A stretch of DNA of 64,000 bases from Maribacter thermophilus (GCF_001020565.1 NZ_LDAS01000001.1:596402-660401); one strand, 5' to 3'. Counted from the stretch's first letter, positions 27,634 through 37,215 are shown. Notes: generated by a model not told the origin, from the letters alone. Made by a program: numbers and translations.

Positions 27634-28144
27634 TGTTTTCAATATTTAATTCTTCTAGGTCTTCAACATTTTCATTAAGATAATCCAATATGTTTTCTTC
27701 GTTCATTGGAGTATCCATAAAATCATATATCTCCATACCGTCTACAGGGATTACTTCTGCAATTTCATCAACGGATAGGTTTAGGTCGTGGTTTTCAAAA
27801 TAGTTCTCTATATCCGAGTTGGCCAAATCGGTAAACTCTATACCATCTTTAGGGTTCCAATCAATGCCTATTGCCATTAGAACAAGAGCGGCAATAGAAG
27901 CGGCTATGCCTATGAACTTTTTGTAACTTTTTAATTGAATTACCTTAGGTTCAGTTTCTTTCTTGATTTTGGCATTTAGTTTGGACTGGAAATTGTCAAA
28001 ATAAGAAGGGGGAACGGTAAAACCTGTATTTTCTGGAATACGGGAAGTTTCCTTGGAAAGTTTGTCCATTAAATTATCCTCTAAGTTATCAAAATAACCT
28101 TTTGGAGTGCTAAATGGGTTTTTGTCTAAATTCTTTCTTTTCAT
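27626..28144 (-). CDS. Membrane protein with YFDN repeats, candidate anti-sigma factor
   Basis: A 172-residue protein with a cytoplasmic N-terminus, one membrane helix (about residues 76-94) and an acidic C-terminal part. The N-terminal 60 residues hold a twice-repeated motif: FSTPKGYFDNLEDNLMDKL (11-29) and FTVPPSYFDNFQSKLNAKI (42-60). It lacks the HxxxCxxC zinc anti-sigma motif. Encoded 33 bp after the ECF sigma gene and overlapping the Spy-like gene. Topology and position suggest that it holds the sigma factor at the membrane, the repeats being possible sigma-binding helices; this is inference. Confidence 0.7.
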   Translation of the reverse strand: MKRKNLDKNPFSTPKGYFDNLEDNLMDKLSKETSRIPENTGFTVPPSYFDNFQSKLNAKIKKETEPKVIQLKSYKKFIGIAASIAALVLMAIGIDWNPKDGIEFTDLANSDIENYFENHDLNLSVDEIAEVIPVDGMEIYDFMDTPMNEENILDYLNENVEDLEELNIENNE

Positions 28145-28177
28145 CTTATTGTTATGACTACCAATTATTTAAATGGT

Positions 28178-28720
28178 TTAATCTTGAGTTAAATAATTTT
28201 CTAATTTTTTTACGGCTAAATGATAAGAGGCTTTTAACCCTCCGACGGAGATGTTTAATATTTCGGATATTTCCTCATATTTTAAATCTTCGAAGTATTT
28301 CATGTTAAAGACCAATTTTTGTTTTTCAGGCAATGTTGCAATGGCCTTCTGAAGCTTTAACTGAATGTCGTCTCCTTCAAAATATACATCTGCCTGGAGG
28401 TTTTCTACCATTTTTTCTTGATAGTCAACGTCGCTGATACCAAGTTTTTTTGTTTTTTGCTTTAAAAAACTCAAGGCTTCATTGGTAGCGATCCTATACA
28501 TCCAGGAAAATAATTTGCTATCTCCTTTAAAACCTTCGATATTCCTAAATACTTTTATAAAAGTATTCTGTAAAACATCGTCGGCATCATCGTGATTTAG
28601 TACAATTCTACGTATATGCCAATACAAACGTTCTTTATAAGTGCTCACAAGCACTTCAAAAGCATGTGCCTGTGTATCTTTTGACTTTAATTCCTTTACT
28701 AAAGTTTCCTCTGCAATCAA
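28178..28720 (-). CDS. RNA polymerase sigma factor, ECF (sigma-70) family
   Basis: A 180-residue ECF sigma factor. Region 2: FEVLVSTYKERLYWHIRRIVLNHDDADDVLQNTFIKVFRNI, with RIATNEALSFLKQK as the -10-reading helix region. Region 4: LPEKQKLVFNMKYFEDLKYEEISEILNISVGGLKASYHLAVKKL, a helix-turn-helix. The only start that gives the full domain is TTG at 28718-28720; a stop lies six codons upstream and no ATG occurs in between. The 229-bp upstream gap (28721-28949) shows no obvious ECF-type promoter, unlike the second sigma gene of this window. First gene of a three-gene module. Confidence 0.9.
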   Translation of the reverse strand: MIAEETLVKELKSKDTQAHAFEVLVSTYKERLYWHIRRIVLNHDDADDVLQNTFIKVFRNIEGFKGDSKLFSWMYRIATNEALSFLKQKTKKLGISDVDYQEKMVENLQADVYFEGDDIQLKLQKAIATLPEKQKLVFNMKYFEDLKYEEISEILNISVGGLKASYHLAVKKLENYLTQD

Positions 28721-28949
28721 CGGAATATGTTTTGTTTATTAGACATTTATAATTGGAAAAGGTTTAATGTTAGTTCTTAAAATCAACAAAAACCTTTTTT
28801 AGCAACCTATTGCTAATTTCTTCTATATGCTCCGACAAAACGGTTTTATATAGTTTAACACATTTTAAGCCAGAATGTTGCAATAAAAATAGGCCAAACA
28901 ACCACTTTGCAAAATAATTATAGTAAGAAATAGGGGTAGCATAGGCGCA

Positions 28950-30773
28950 TTAAACTAAAGATTGCATATCTACCAGTTTCTTGTAGGTTCCTTTTTTTTC
29001 CAAAAGAGTTGTGTGGGTGCCTTGCTCAACGATCTCCCCTTTGCTAAGTACAATAATATTGTCAGCATTTTGTATCGTAGAAAGGCGGTGGGCAATAACA
29101 ATGGATGTTCTGTTTTTCATCATTTTTTCCAATGCGTCTTGCACCAGTCTTTCGCTTTCGGTGTCCAGAGCAGACGTTGCCTCGTCCAATATCATAATGG
29201 GAGGGTTCTTTAGAACGGCCCTTGCAATGGACAGTCGTTGTTTTTGACCACCGCTAAGTTTGTTTCCACTATCCCCGATATTGGTGTTATAGCCATCGGG
29301 AAGATCCATAATAAAATCATGGGCATTTGCAATCTTGGCCGCTTCTATGATTTCTTCTTCGGTGGCGTCTTCTTTTCCTAATCCGATATTGTTCTTAACC
29401 GTGTCGTTAAAGAGAATAGAATCTTGGGTAACCAGCCCCATTAAGCCCCGAAGCGATTTTTTGGTCATGTTCCGTATATCGATACCATCAATGGAAATTT
29501 CTCCCTCGTTAACATCATAAAATCGGGTGACCAAGTTGGCAATGGTACTTTTACCACTACCAGATTGCCCAACAAGGGCTACGGTACTTCCTTTTTGTAC
29601 TTGAAGATTGAAGTTCTTTAGAACGTATTCGTCTTCGTATTTAAAAGAAATATTCTTTAAGGTGATATCCGAATCAAAACTACCTTTCTCAACAGGGTCC
29701 GCAATTTCAGAGATAGGATTTTCTGTTTCTAAGACTTCCAGTACACGCTCTGCGGCCGCATTTCCCTTTTTAACCCCATAAGATGCTTTGCTGATAGATT
29801 TTGCAGGAGTTAATATATTGTATGCCAGTCCTATATAAGCGATGAAGGAAGAAGCGTCCAATGTTTTGTCTACCAATACCATTTTGCCACCGAACCAAAG
29901 CAATGTACCAATTACTAAAATTCCTAGAAATTCTCCGGTAGGCGAAGCCAGGTTCTGTCGGTTGAGCAATGTATTGCTGAAATTGAAAAAGCGCTTTGTA
30001 GAGTTGGTAAATGTTTTTAAAAACCGCGATTCCGAATTAAACGCCTTTATGACCCTGAGCCCTCCAAGGGTTTCTTCTATAATGGATAAAAATTCACCCT
30101 GTTCACGTTGTACATCGTCTGACTTCTTTTTCAACGATTTTCCGATTCTGCTAATGATCATTCCTGCAATAGGAATAAAAATGAAAACGAACAAAGTAAG
30201 TTTTACACTTATACCGAACATGATTAAGATAGTAAACAAGATGGTCAAGGGCTCTCTTACGATCAGTTCTAAAACGGAAAGAAAAGAATGTTGAATTTCT
30301 AAAACATCTGAAGTAATACGGGCGATAATATCGCCTTTTCTTTTTTCCGAGTAGTAAGAGATAGGCAAGTCTATCACTTTCTTGTAGAGATTGTTTCTAA
30401 TATCTTTTAGTACGCCATTTCTTAAAAAGGTAATAAAGTACATGGCCATATAATTAAAGAAATTCTTAAGTAGAAAAAGGACTAGAATTAAGCCTATGAC
30501 CAGCATTAGGCCTTTCATGTCATCATCACCCGAATAGGCCGTAACCCTGTAGTTGATATATTCTTGTAGGTAATCTTTTATATGACCGATACCTGTATAT
30601 TCGGGTTCTTTGAAAACTTTTTTAGATTTATCGAAAAGAACGTCCAGCATAGGGATCAGAGCGGCAAATGACAATGCGCTGAACAATGCATACAGGATAT
30701 TAAAGAATATATTTAAATAGCCATACTTACTATACGGTTTTGCAAACCGTAGAATTTTTTTAAAATACTCCAT
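28950..30773 (-). CDS. ABC transporter, fused permease-ATPase (MsbA-like)
   Basis: A 607-residue half-transporter. The N-terminal 330 residues contain six membrane helices of the type I exporter fold. The ATPase domain has Walker A VGQSGSGKST (about 394), Q-loop VTQDSILF, signature KLSGGQKQRLSIARA and Walker B PIMILDEATSALD, then the H-loop IAHRLSTIQ. Best family match by layout is MsbA/multidrug lipid exporters. Its ATG overlaps the stop of the phosphomutase gene by one base (TAATG), so the two are translationally coupled, a hint that it may flip a glycolipid or envelope lipid (inference). Confidence 0.9.
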   Translation of the reverse strand: MEYFKKILRFAKPYSKYGYLNIFFNILYALFSALSFAALIPMLDVLFDKSKKVFKEPEYTGIGHIKDYLQEYINYRVTAYSGDDDMKGLMLVIGLILVLFLLKNFFNYMAMYFITFLRNGVLKDIRNNLYKKVIDLPISYYSEKRKGDIIARITSDVLEIQHSFLSVLELIVREPLTILFTILIMFGISVKLTLFVFIFIPIAGMIISRIGKSLKKKSDDVQREQGEFLSIIEETLGGLRVIKAFNSESRFLKTFTNSTKRFFNFSNTLLNRQNLASPTGEFLGILVIGTLLWFGGKMVLVDKTLDASSFIAYIGLAYNILTPAKSISKASYGVKKGNAAAERVLEVLETENPISEIADPVEKGSFDSDITLKNISFKYEDEYVLKNFNLQVQKGSTVALVGQSGSGKSTIANLVTRFYDVNEGEISIDGIDIRNMTKKSLRGLMGLVTQDSILFNDTVKNNIGLGKEDATEEEIIEAAKIANAHDFIMDLPDGYNTNIGDSGNKLSGGQKQRLSIARAVLKNPPIMILDEATSALDTESERLVQDALEKMMKNRTSIVIAHRLSTIQNADNIIVLSKGEIVEQGTHTTLLEKKGTYKKLVDMQSLV

Positions 30774-32485
30774 TAACCTAGATTAAGCTCGCTAAGGATG
30801 CTTTTTATTTTTTTGTCCAGTTGGGCGGATACGTTTTTGTAGTTTTCAACACTGTCCAAAGTGGTATTGGTGCTGATATAAAACTTTACCTTAGGTTCTG
30901 TTCCACTAGGTCTGGCGGCTATTCTTGTACCATCTTCGGTTTCGTATATCAGTACATTGGATTTTGGTATATCTATATTTTTCTCGTCGCCGGTCAATAC
31001 ATTTTTGGCGATAGAAGTGTTATAGTCCTCAATCCACTTTACTTTAGAACCGGCTACGGTATCTACAGGATTTTCTTTAAAATCTTTGAGCATTTGTTTT
31101 ATCTCTTCTGCTCCACTGATTCCTTTTTTTGTTATGGATATCAAATGTTCTTTATAACAACCATAATCCACATAACAAGCTACAAGTTCTTTATAGAAAG
31201 AACTTCCGTTTGCCTTGGCTTGGGATGCAATCTCACAGGCCAGTAGGGTAGAGGTAACCGCATCTTTGTCGCGAACAAAGTCGCCCACCATGTAACCAAA
31301 GCTTTCTTCCCCGCCTCCAATAAAATCCGACTGCGGAAAGTCTTTGATCATTTTACCTATCCATTTAAATCCTGTAAGTGAGGTCTTGAACTCTACTCCG
31401 TATGCTTTGGCCATAGCCTCCATCATAGGGGTAGATACTATGGTCGTTGCAATGAACTCATTGCCTTTAAACCCTTTTTCTTTTCTTTTTTCCAGTAAGA
31501 ACTTGGTCATTAGAACCATGGCCTGGTTTCCGTTAACTATTTCCATTTTTCCGTCCAGATTGCGAACGGCAATACCTAAACGGTCACTGTCTGGATCAGT
31601 GCCAACAACCATATCTGCACCTATTTCCTCTGCTTTTTTTATGGCCATGGAGAGGGCTTCGGGTTCTTCTGGGTTGGGCGATTTTACAGTGGGGAACGCC
31701 CCATCTGGTTTGGCCTGTTCTTCTATAATGGTAACGTTTTTGTAACCAGCACGTTTTAATACCTCTGGGATAGCTGTGATAGAGGTGCCGTGCAGTGAGG
31801 TGAAAACAATTTTGAAGTCGTCTTTGCCTTTGGCGTTAAAATTGCCATTGGCAACGGAAGCCTCTATAAAGGCCTCATCCACCTCTTTGTCTATAACTTG
31901 AATTAAAGTGTCGTTGGAGTCAAATTTTATGTCCTCATAGTTTAAGGCATTTATTTCTGCAATAATCTCGCCGTCTTGTGGTGGAACTATTTGGCCTCCA
32001 TCGGTCCAATATACTTTATACCCATTATATTCCGGTGGGTTGTGCGATGCGGTAAGCACAATACCGGCATGGCAACCTAAATGCCTTACCGCAAAAGATA
32101 ATTCTGGTGTGGTCCTCAATTCTGAAAATAAGAAAACCTTGATGCCATTGGCAGAAAATACTTCGGCCACTGTTCTGGCAAGGGTATCGCTGTTATGGCG
32201 ACAGTCGAATGCTATGACAACTTTGATTTCTTTTTCTTCCGAATAAACCTTTTTAAGGTAATTACTGAGTCCTTGCGTGCTTTTTCCAAGGGTATATTTG
32301 TTTATCCTGTTAGTACCTACACCCATTACACCGCGCATGCCTCCGGTACCAAATTCCATATTTTTATAAAACCTGTCCTTAAGCTCTTCCGTATCATTAT
32401 CTATTAGATATTGAACTTCTTTTTTTACATCAGCATCAAAAAAATCGGAGAGCCAACTTTTGGCGGTATCTAGGATGTTATCCAT
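30773..32485 (-). CDS. Phospho-sugar mutase (phosphoglucomutase/phosphomannomutase family)
   Basis: A 570-residue alpha-D-phosphohexomutase. Active-site phosphoserine motif TASHNPPEYNGYK (about 145), metal-binding loop GTDPDSDRLGIAV, sugar-binding GGGEESFGYMVGDF and the phosphate-binding loop ARPSGTEPKVKFYI. The length and EEL(x)4 opening match the long bacterial PgcA-type enzymes that convert glucose-1- and glucose-6-phosphate, though mannose or ribose phosphates are possible. Stop overlaps the start of the MsbA-like gene. It probably supplies sugar-1-phosphate for envelope or storage glycans, with the GT2 gene 55 bp upstream on the same strand. Confidence 0.92.
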   Translation of the reverse strand: MDNILDTAKSWLSDFFDADVKKEVQYLIDNDTEELKDRFYKNMEFGTGGMRGVMGVGTNRINKYTLGKSTQGLSNYLKKVYSEEKEIKVVIAFDCRHNSDTLARTVAEVFSANGIKVFLFSELRTTPELSFAVRHLGCHAGIVLTASHNPPEYNGYKVYWTDGGQIVPPQDGEIIAEINALNYEDIKFDSNDTLIQVIDKEVDEAFIEASVANGNFNAKGKDDFKIVFTSLHGTSITAIPEVLKRAGYKNVTIIEEQAKPDGAFPTVKSPNPEEPEALSMAIKKAEEIGADMVVGTDPDSDRLGIAVRNLDGKMEIVNGNQAMVLMTKFLLEKRKEKGFKGNEFIATTIVSTPMMEAMAKAYGVEFKTSLTGFKWIGKMIKDFPQSDFIGGGEESFGYMVGDFVRDKDAVTSTLLACEIASQAKANGSSFYKELVACYVDYGCYKEHLISITKKGISGAEEIKQMLKDFKENPVDTVAGSKVKWIEDYNTSIAKNVLTGDEKNIDIPKSNVLIYETEDGTRIAARPSGTEPKVKFYISTNTTLDSVENYKNVSAQLDKKIKSILSELNLG

Positions 32486-32540
32486 GTAATGTGTGATTTT
32501 AGTTTAAAATTTAAATTTACAAAGAATATTGGGTTTGCAC

Positions 32541-33491
32541 CTAATTCACGTTTATTTCCTCTGCAATGCGGTAACGAGGTTCGTTTCTTCTTGAACGAAT
32601 CAGAATTTCTCCTATAAAACCTGCCAAGAACAACTGTGTACCTATGATCATCGCGGCCAATGAAATAAAAAATTGGGGTCTGTCGGTTATTAATCTACCA
32701 AAAGGGTTTAAGAAAAGTTTATCTATTCCCAAATAAATAGCAAAGCCGAAACCGATCGTAAACATTAAAACCCCTAAAGCACCGAACAAATGCATGGGGC
32801 GTTTTCCGAATCTGGATACGAACCAAATAGTAATCAAGTCTAAAAAACCATTGATAAAACGTTCCATGCCAAATTTGGTCTTGCCATATTTACGGGCTTG
32901 GTGTTGTACTACCTTTTCGCCTATTTTGGTAAAACCGGCATTTTTGGCCAATACAGGAATATATCTGTGCATTTCCCCTGAGACCTCGATATTTTTAACA
33001 ACAGAATTATTATAGGCCTTTAGACCACAATTAAAATCATGGAGTTTTACACCGGACGTTTTTTTTGCCGCCCAATTGAACAGTTTGGAAGGCAGGTTTT
33101 TGAACAATACCGAATCGAATCTTTTCTTTTTCCATCCAGAGATCAAATCATAACCATCGGCCGTTATAAGGCTATACAGCTCCGGTATTTCTTCTGGATT
33201 GTCTTGCAGGTCGGCATCCATGGTAATGATAACATCACCTTTGGTAGCTTTAAAACCGGCATGTAGGGCTTGCGATTTTCCAAAGTTTTTATGGAAACGA
33301 ATGCCTTTGACATTGGTGTTTTTTTTGGACAGTTCTGAAATTACGGACCATGAATTGTCCGTACTGCCGTCATCCACGAATAAAATCTCGTATGAATAAT
33401 GATTGGATTGCATCACGGATACAATCCAATCATGTAGCTCTATGAGCGATTCTTCTTCGTTTAATAAAGGAATTACAATAGATAGCTGCAT
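32541..33491 (-). CDS. GT2 glycosyltransferase, polyprenyl-phosphate type
   Basis: A 316-residue GT2 enzyme with GT-A fold. Visible: LSIVIPLLNEEESL at the N-terminus, VDDGSTDNSW, the DADLQDNPEEIPEL metal/nucleotide motif, and RKYGKTKFGMER before the membrane part. Two helices near residues 235-255 and 275-300 anchor it in the inner membrane, as in bactoprenol-phosphate glucosyl- and undecaprenyl-phosphate sugar transferases (GtrB, ArnC relatives). It should load a sugar onto a lipid carrier; donor and sugar are unknown. Upstream of phosphomutase and MsbA-like genes on the same strand. Confidence 0.87.
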   Translation of the reverse strand: MQLSIVIPLLNEEESLIELHDWIVSVMQSNHYSYEILFVDDGSTDNSWSVISELSKKNTNVKGIRFHKNFGKSQALHAGFKATKGDVIITMDADLQDNPEEIPELYSLITADGYDLISGWKKKRFDSVLFKNLPSKLFNWAAKKTSGVKLHDFNCGLKAYNNSVVKNIEVSGEMHRYIPVLAKNAGFTKIGEKVVQHQARKYGKTKFGMERFINGFLDLITIWFVSRFGKRPMHLFGALGVLMFTIGFGFAIYLGIDKLFLNPFGRLITDRPQFFISLAAMIIGTQLFLAGFIGEILIRSRRNEPRYRIAEEINVN

Positions 33492-33525
33492 TTTTTGCTT
33501 CAGGAATTCCCCTCAAAAGTACAAA

Positions 33526-34050
33526 TTAGTTCAGATTTTCTTGTCTTTTTAGAGCTAATGCCGGAATTAATGAAAAAACAAAACCTATGAACAGACTAAA
33601 TATGAGCCCGAAAACTATTTGCATCGTAGGAGTAGAGAACTTTTTTCCCATTTCCATTTGCGCATCAATTTGCTCGGGGGTTAAAGAGGTGGTCTCCATT
33701 AATTGGTTTCTCTGAAATTCCATGGCCTTGTTCATCATTTCGGGGTCAATTACATTTGCCATTAACTGATTAAAGATAATTCCTATAATACCCCCCACAA
33801 GGCTTACCCCAACACCGATTTTAAGTCCTTGGGCAAATGTCATATAACCGTTGTTGGCCTTTCTGAACTGTAACATGGCAATGACCACAGCGGCAAGGGT
33901 GATCACCAAGCTAATAAGCATTACTGCTATACCCCCTTGGTAATGCATATCTGCCGTATAAAGCATAAAAGCGAATATCACGGAGACGGCCCCAAGAATT
34001 AGACCATAGTTTAAAGCGTATTTTCCTGTTTTGGGTTGGTTCTCTTCCAT
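33526..34050 (-). CDS. DUF4199 membrane protein
   Basis: A 174-residue inner-membrane protein with four predicted helices (about residues 12-30, 38-58, 75-98 and 147-167). Between helices 3 and 4 lies a soluble Met- and Gln-rich segment (MNKAMEFQRNQLMETTSLTPEQIDAQMEMGKK). This pattern is the DUF4199 family, common in Bacteroidota and of unknown function. It is 34 bp upstream of the GT2 gene on the same strand; DUF4199 genes often neighbour this type of GT2 gene, so a link is plausible. Confidence 0.8.
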   Translation of the reverse strand: MEENQPKTGKYALNYGLILGAVSVIFAFMLYTADMHYQGGIAVMLISLVITLAAVVIAMLQFRKANNGYMTFAQGLKIGVGVSLVGGIIGIIFNQLMANVIDPEMMNKAMEFQRNQLMETTSLTPEQIDAQMEMGKKFSTPTMQIVFGLIFSLFIGFVFSLIPALALKRQENLN

Positions 34051-34150
34051 TTCTTATAGTTTTTATATGTTGAACACTTAATAAGTATATCAACAGTTTT
34101 ATTTGTTACATATAAATTTACATATATTTTGTTTTTTTAGAGGTAATAAA

Positions 34151-34180
34151 TTGCGGGTTTGTATAAAATGACTAAATTTG
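34151..34180 (+). promoter_or_regulatory. Promoter of rpmE2
   Basis: TTG at 34151-34153, 19-bp spacer, TAAATTTG at 34173-34180. This is a full match to the Bacteroidota housekeeping promoter and fits the strong expression expected for a ribosomal gene. It leaves a leader of about 45 bases before the chosen ATG. Confidence 0.7.
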
Positions 34181-34230
34181 CAGCCTTAAAATGAGTGCCC
34201 GTTGGAATGGGTGCGATAAAGTTTTTAAAA

Positions 34231-34503
34231 ATGAAAAAAGGAATACACCCAGAAAATTATAGATTAGTAGCCTTCAAGGACATGTCGAATGAAGAGGTTT
34301 TTATTACAAAATCTACGGCTGAGACAAAAGAGACATTAGAAGTGGACGGTGTTGAATATCCATTGGTTAAATTGGAGATTTCAAGAACTTCACATCCATT
34401 TTATACTGGTAAGGCTAAATTCTTGGATACGGCAGGACGTATCGATAAGTTCAAGAACAAATACAAGAAATTCTCTAAGCCAGCTAAAAAGGAAGAGGAA
34501 TAA
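34231..34503 (+). CDS. rpmE2: 50S ribosomal protein L31, type B (zinc-free)
   Basis: A 90-residue ribosomal protein starting at [17 protein letters not shown]; an in-frame GTG 36 bp upstream is not needed. The sequence [12 protein letters not shown] and [13 protein letters not shown] is diagnostic of L31. There is no Cys at all, so this is the type B form lacking the zinc ribbon, which in other bacteria replaces the zinc form when zinc is scarce. In many Bacteroidota it seems to be the only L31, which cannot be checked from this window. Own promoter upstream and own terminator downstream. Confidence 0.96.
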   Translation: MKKGIHPENYRLVAFKDMSNEEVFITKSTAETKETLEVDGVEYPLVKLEISRTSHPFYTGKAKFLDTAGRIDKFKNKYKKFSKPAKKEEE

Positions 34504-34527
34504 CATTTTGTTTGCAATAACGATATA

Positions 34528-34562
34528 AAACGCCTCCGAACTTTCGGGGGCGTTTCTTTTTT
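34528..34562 (+). terminator. Rho-independent terminator of rpmE2
   Basis: Stem AAACGCCTCCGA (from 34528) with TCGGGGGCGTTT (to 34555), one T-G wobble, followed by CTTTTTT. It lies 25 bp after the rpmE2 stop. Confidence 0.92.
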
Positions 34563-34647
34563 GAAAAAGAACTAGATTTTAAGTGTTTAGGCCGGTTTTT
34601 ACAACAAGTACCACAGTATTGATTAATTTTGAAAAAAAATCGAATAG

Positions 34648-35823
34648 ATGAATTACGTTCTTTTTGATGGTCCTGTTCGGGAAAACCTACTTCCGTTTAC
34701 ATTTACCCGTCCGGTAGCAGAGGTAAGAATTGGGATATTGACCATAAAAGAAAAGTGGGAAGCATATTTAGACCACACGGTATCATACCTGACAGAAGAG
34801 TATTTAAGTCATAAGTTTCCATTGGTTTTAACTACCGAAAATATTTTTATAGACGGATCTATTGTACCGGATGCCAAATTATTAAGGGCAATAGAGAACC
34901 TGAAAACATTACAAGTATTAAAGCAGGGCGATATTGTGATTGCTTATAAAAGTGATACAGCCAATACCGACAACATTTGGGAAAAGTTTGAAACCATTGA
35001 TTATAACGACGAATTTTTTCAGATAAGATATACTTGGGATATTTTCTCGAAAAATGGAAAAGCACTGGAAGATGATTTTGATTTTTTAACGAAAGGAAGA
35101 AAGAGTCAACCCATTTCCAAGACAAATAGCCTTATTCGTCCCGAAAGAATATTTTTGGAAGAAGGTGCAAAAGTGGAGTATAGTATTTTAAACGCGACCG
35201 ATGGGCCTATCTATATTGGAAAAAACGCAGAGATATGGGAAGGAAGCCTTATTAGGGGAGGGTTGGCCCTTTGTGATAATGCCATAGTTAAAATGGGGGG
35301 TAAGTTGTACGGGGCAACGACCATAGGCCCTTACTCAAAAGTATGTGGTGAGGTAAGTAATTCCGTTATTTTTGGTTATTCCAGTAAGGGACATGAGGGG
35401 TATTTGGGAAATGCCGTTTTGGGGGAATGGTGCAATATTGGGGCAGATTCCAATAACTCAAACCTAAAGAACAATTACGCCAAGGTTCGCCTTTGGAATT
35501 ATGCGACCGAAAAATTTGAACAAACCGGATTGCAGTTTTGTGGTCTTATGATGGGGGATCACAGTAAAACGGCTATCAATACCATGTTTAATACCGGAAC
35601 GGTCATAGGGGTTAATTCAAACATTTATGTTCCCGGTTTTCCTCGAAATTTTGTACCGAGTTTCAGTTGGGGAGGGGCCTCTGGCTTTTCTACCTATATG
35701 CCGCAAAAGGCATTTGAGGCAGCCAAGGTGATGATGGCAAGAAGAGGGGTTGAATTCAGTGAGATGGATGCCGACATTCTCAATCATGTGTTTGAAATCA
35801 CTAAAAAGTGGCGTAATTACTAA
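34648..35823 (+). CDS. GlmU-like sugar-phosphate nucleotidyl/acetyltransferase of Bacteroidota type
   Basis: A 391-residue protein of the alternative GlmU family found in Bacteroidota, thought to make UDP-GlcNAc from glucosamine-1-phosphate. The N-terminal part (YVLFDGPVRENLLPFTFTRPVAE) corresponds to the nucleotidyltransferase domain in diverged form, without the classical LAAGxGTRM motif. From about residue 190 hexapeptide repeats build a left-handed beta-helix (GPIYIGKNAEIWEGSLI, IVKMGGKLYG, TTIGPYSKVCGEV). A TAATTTTG -7 element lies at 34624-34631. mtaB follows 29 bp later. Family is firm; catalytic role rests on the family name. Confidence 0.87.
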   Translation: MNYVLFDGPVRENLLPFTFTRPVAEVRIGILTIKEKWEAYLDHTVSYLTEEYLSHKFPLVLTTENIFIDGSIVPDAKLLRAIENLKTLQVLKQGDIVIAYKSDTANTDNIWEKFETIDYNDEFFQIRYTWDIFSKNGKALEDDFDFLTKGRKSQPISKTNSLIRPERIFLEEGAKVEYSILNATDGPIYIGKNAEIWEGSLIRGGLALCDNAIVKMGGKLYGATTIGPYSKVCGEVSNSVIFGYSSKGHEGYLGNAVLGEWCNIGADSNNSNLKNNYAKVRLWNYATEKFEQTGLQFCGLMMGDHSKTAINTMFNTGTVIGVNSNIYVPGFPRNFVPSFSWGGASGFSTYMPQKAFEAAKVMMARRGVEFSEMDADILNHVFEITKKWRNY

Positions 35824-35852
35824 CTTTTAATCTGAAAGGGCGTATAGTTGTT

Positions 35853-37181
35853 ATGAAAAAGAAAGTTGCATTTTATACTTTGGGCTGTAAGCTGAACTTT
35901 TCGGAAACTTCCACCATAGCCAGAAGTTTTGTTGACGAAGGTTTTCAACGTGTGGATTTTTCTGAGAAAGCGGATATGTATGTAATCAATACCTGTTCTG
36001 TGACGGAGAATGCAGATAAAAAATTCAAGACTATTGTTAAACAGGCCCAAAAGGGGAATCCAAAAGCTTTTATTGCTGCAGTAGGATGTTATGCCCAATT
36101 GAAACCGGAAGAACTGGTGGCCGTAGATGGTGTGGATCTGGTATTGGGGGCTACCGAAAAGTTTAAGATTACCGATTATATCAACGATCTCTCAAAGAAC
36201 GATTTTGGCGAGGTACATTCTTGTGAAATACAGGAAGCCGACTTTTATGTGAGTAGTTATGCCATTGGAGATAGAACCCGGGCTTTTCTAAAAGTGCAAG
36301 ATGGTTGTGATTATAAATGTACTTATTGTACCATTCCGTTGGCCAGGGGGATATCTAGAAGCGATTCTTTAGAGAACGTACTTTTAAAGGCTAAAGAGAT
36401 AGCCGATCAAAATATAAAGGAAATAGTATTGACGGGGGTCAATATAGGAGATTATGGCAAAGGGGAATTTGGCAACAAAAAGCACGAACATACCTTTTTG
36501 GATTTGGTAAAGGCCTTAGATGATGTAGATGGTATTCATCGTCTTAGGATATCGTCCATAGAGCCTAATTTGCTAAAAAATGAAACCATAGATTTTGTGG
36601 CGCAGAGCAAGACATTTGTACCACATTTTCATATACCGTTGCAAAGTGGCAATGATGCGCTCTTGAAATTGATGAAGAGAAGATATCTTACCCAATTATA
36701 TACAGATAGAATTGAAAGAATCAAGAAGGTGATTCCGAATTGCTGTATTGGGGTAGATGTAATTGTTGGTTTTCCTGGTGAAACCGAAGAACGTTTTTTG
36801 GAGACTTATCATTTTCTGAACAATTTGGATATTTCGTACCTGCATGTATTTACGTATTCTGAAAGGGACAATACAGAAGCTGCTTCCATGGAAGGTGTAG
36901 TGCCTAAAGATGTAAGAAACAAACGTAGTAAGATGCTGCGAGCCCTATCGGTAAAGAAAAGAAGGGCATTTTACGAAAGCCAATTGGGGGCGGAGTTCGA
37001 GGTGTTGTTCGAAGGCGAGAACAAAGAAGGGTATATACACGGATTTACACAAAATTATGTAAAGGTAAAAACCCCTTGGAATCCCGCTTTGGTGAATACC
37101 ATACATCAAGTTAGATTAAAGGATATTGCTGAAGACGGTTTGGTGGCCATAGATTTTGTGGACGAAAAAATAATGGCATAA
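35853..37181 (+). CDS. mtaB: tRNA t6A37 C2-methylthiotransferase MtaB
   Basis: A 442-residue radical-SAM methylthiotransferase that converts t6A37 to ms2t6A in ANN-decoding tRNAs. The N-terminal UPF0004 domain carries three cluster Cys: TLGCKLNFSET, INTCSV and VGCYAQ. The radical-SAM cluster is in DGCDYKCTYCTIPLARG. A C-terminal TRAM-like segment (EFEVLFEGENKEGYIHGFTQNYVKV) binds tRNA. The CKLNFSE opening separates MtaB from MiaB and RimO. Downstream of the GlmU-like gene, ended by a strong terminator that overlaps its stop codon. Confidence 0.95.
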   Translation: MKKKVAFYTLGCKLNFSETSTIARSFVDEGFQRVDFSEKADMYVINTCSVTENADKKFKTIVKQAQKGNPKAFIAAVGCYAQLKPEELVAVDGVDLVLGATEKFKITDYINDLSKNDFGEVHSCEIQEADFYVSSYAIGDRTRAFLKVQDGCDYKCTYCTIPLARGISRSDSLENVLLKAKEIADQNIKEIVLTGVNIGDYGKGEFGNKKHEHTFLDLVKALDDVDGIHRLRISSIEPNLLKNETIDFVAQSKTFVPHFHIPLQSGNDALLKLMKRRYLTQLYTDRIERIKKVIPNCCIGVDVIVGFPGETEERFLETYHFLNNLDISYLHVFTYSERDNTEAASMEGVVPKDVRNKRSKMLRALSVKKRRAFYESQLGAEFEVLFEGENKEGYIHGFTQNYVKVKTPWNPALVNTIHQVRLKDIAEDGLVAIDFVDEKIMA

Positions 37182-37214
37182 AAAAAAAGCCTCTCGCTAG
37201 AGAGGCTTTTTTTT
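37181..37214. terminator. Bidirectional terminator between mtaB and the acetyltransferase-like gene
   Basis: GCCTCTC (37189-37195), loop GCTA, GAGAGGC (37200-37206), with eight A before and eight T after. It works in both directions for the two convergent genes and begins inside the mtaB TAA. Confidence 0.95.
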
Positions 37215-37215
37215 G

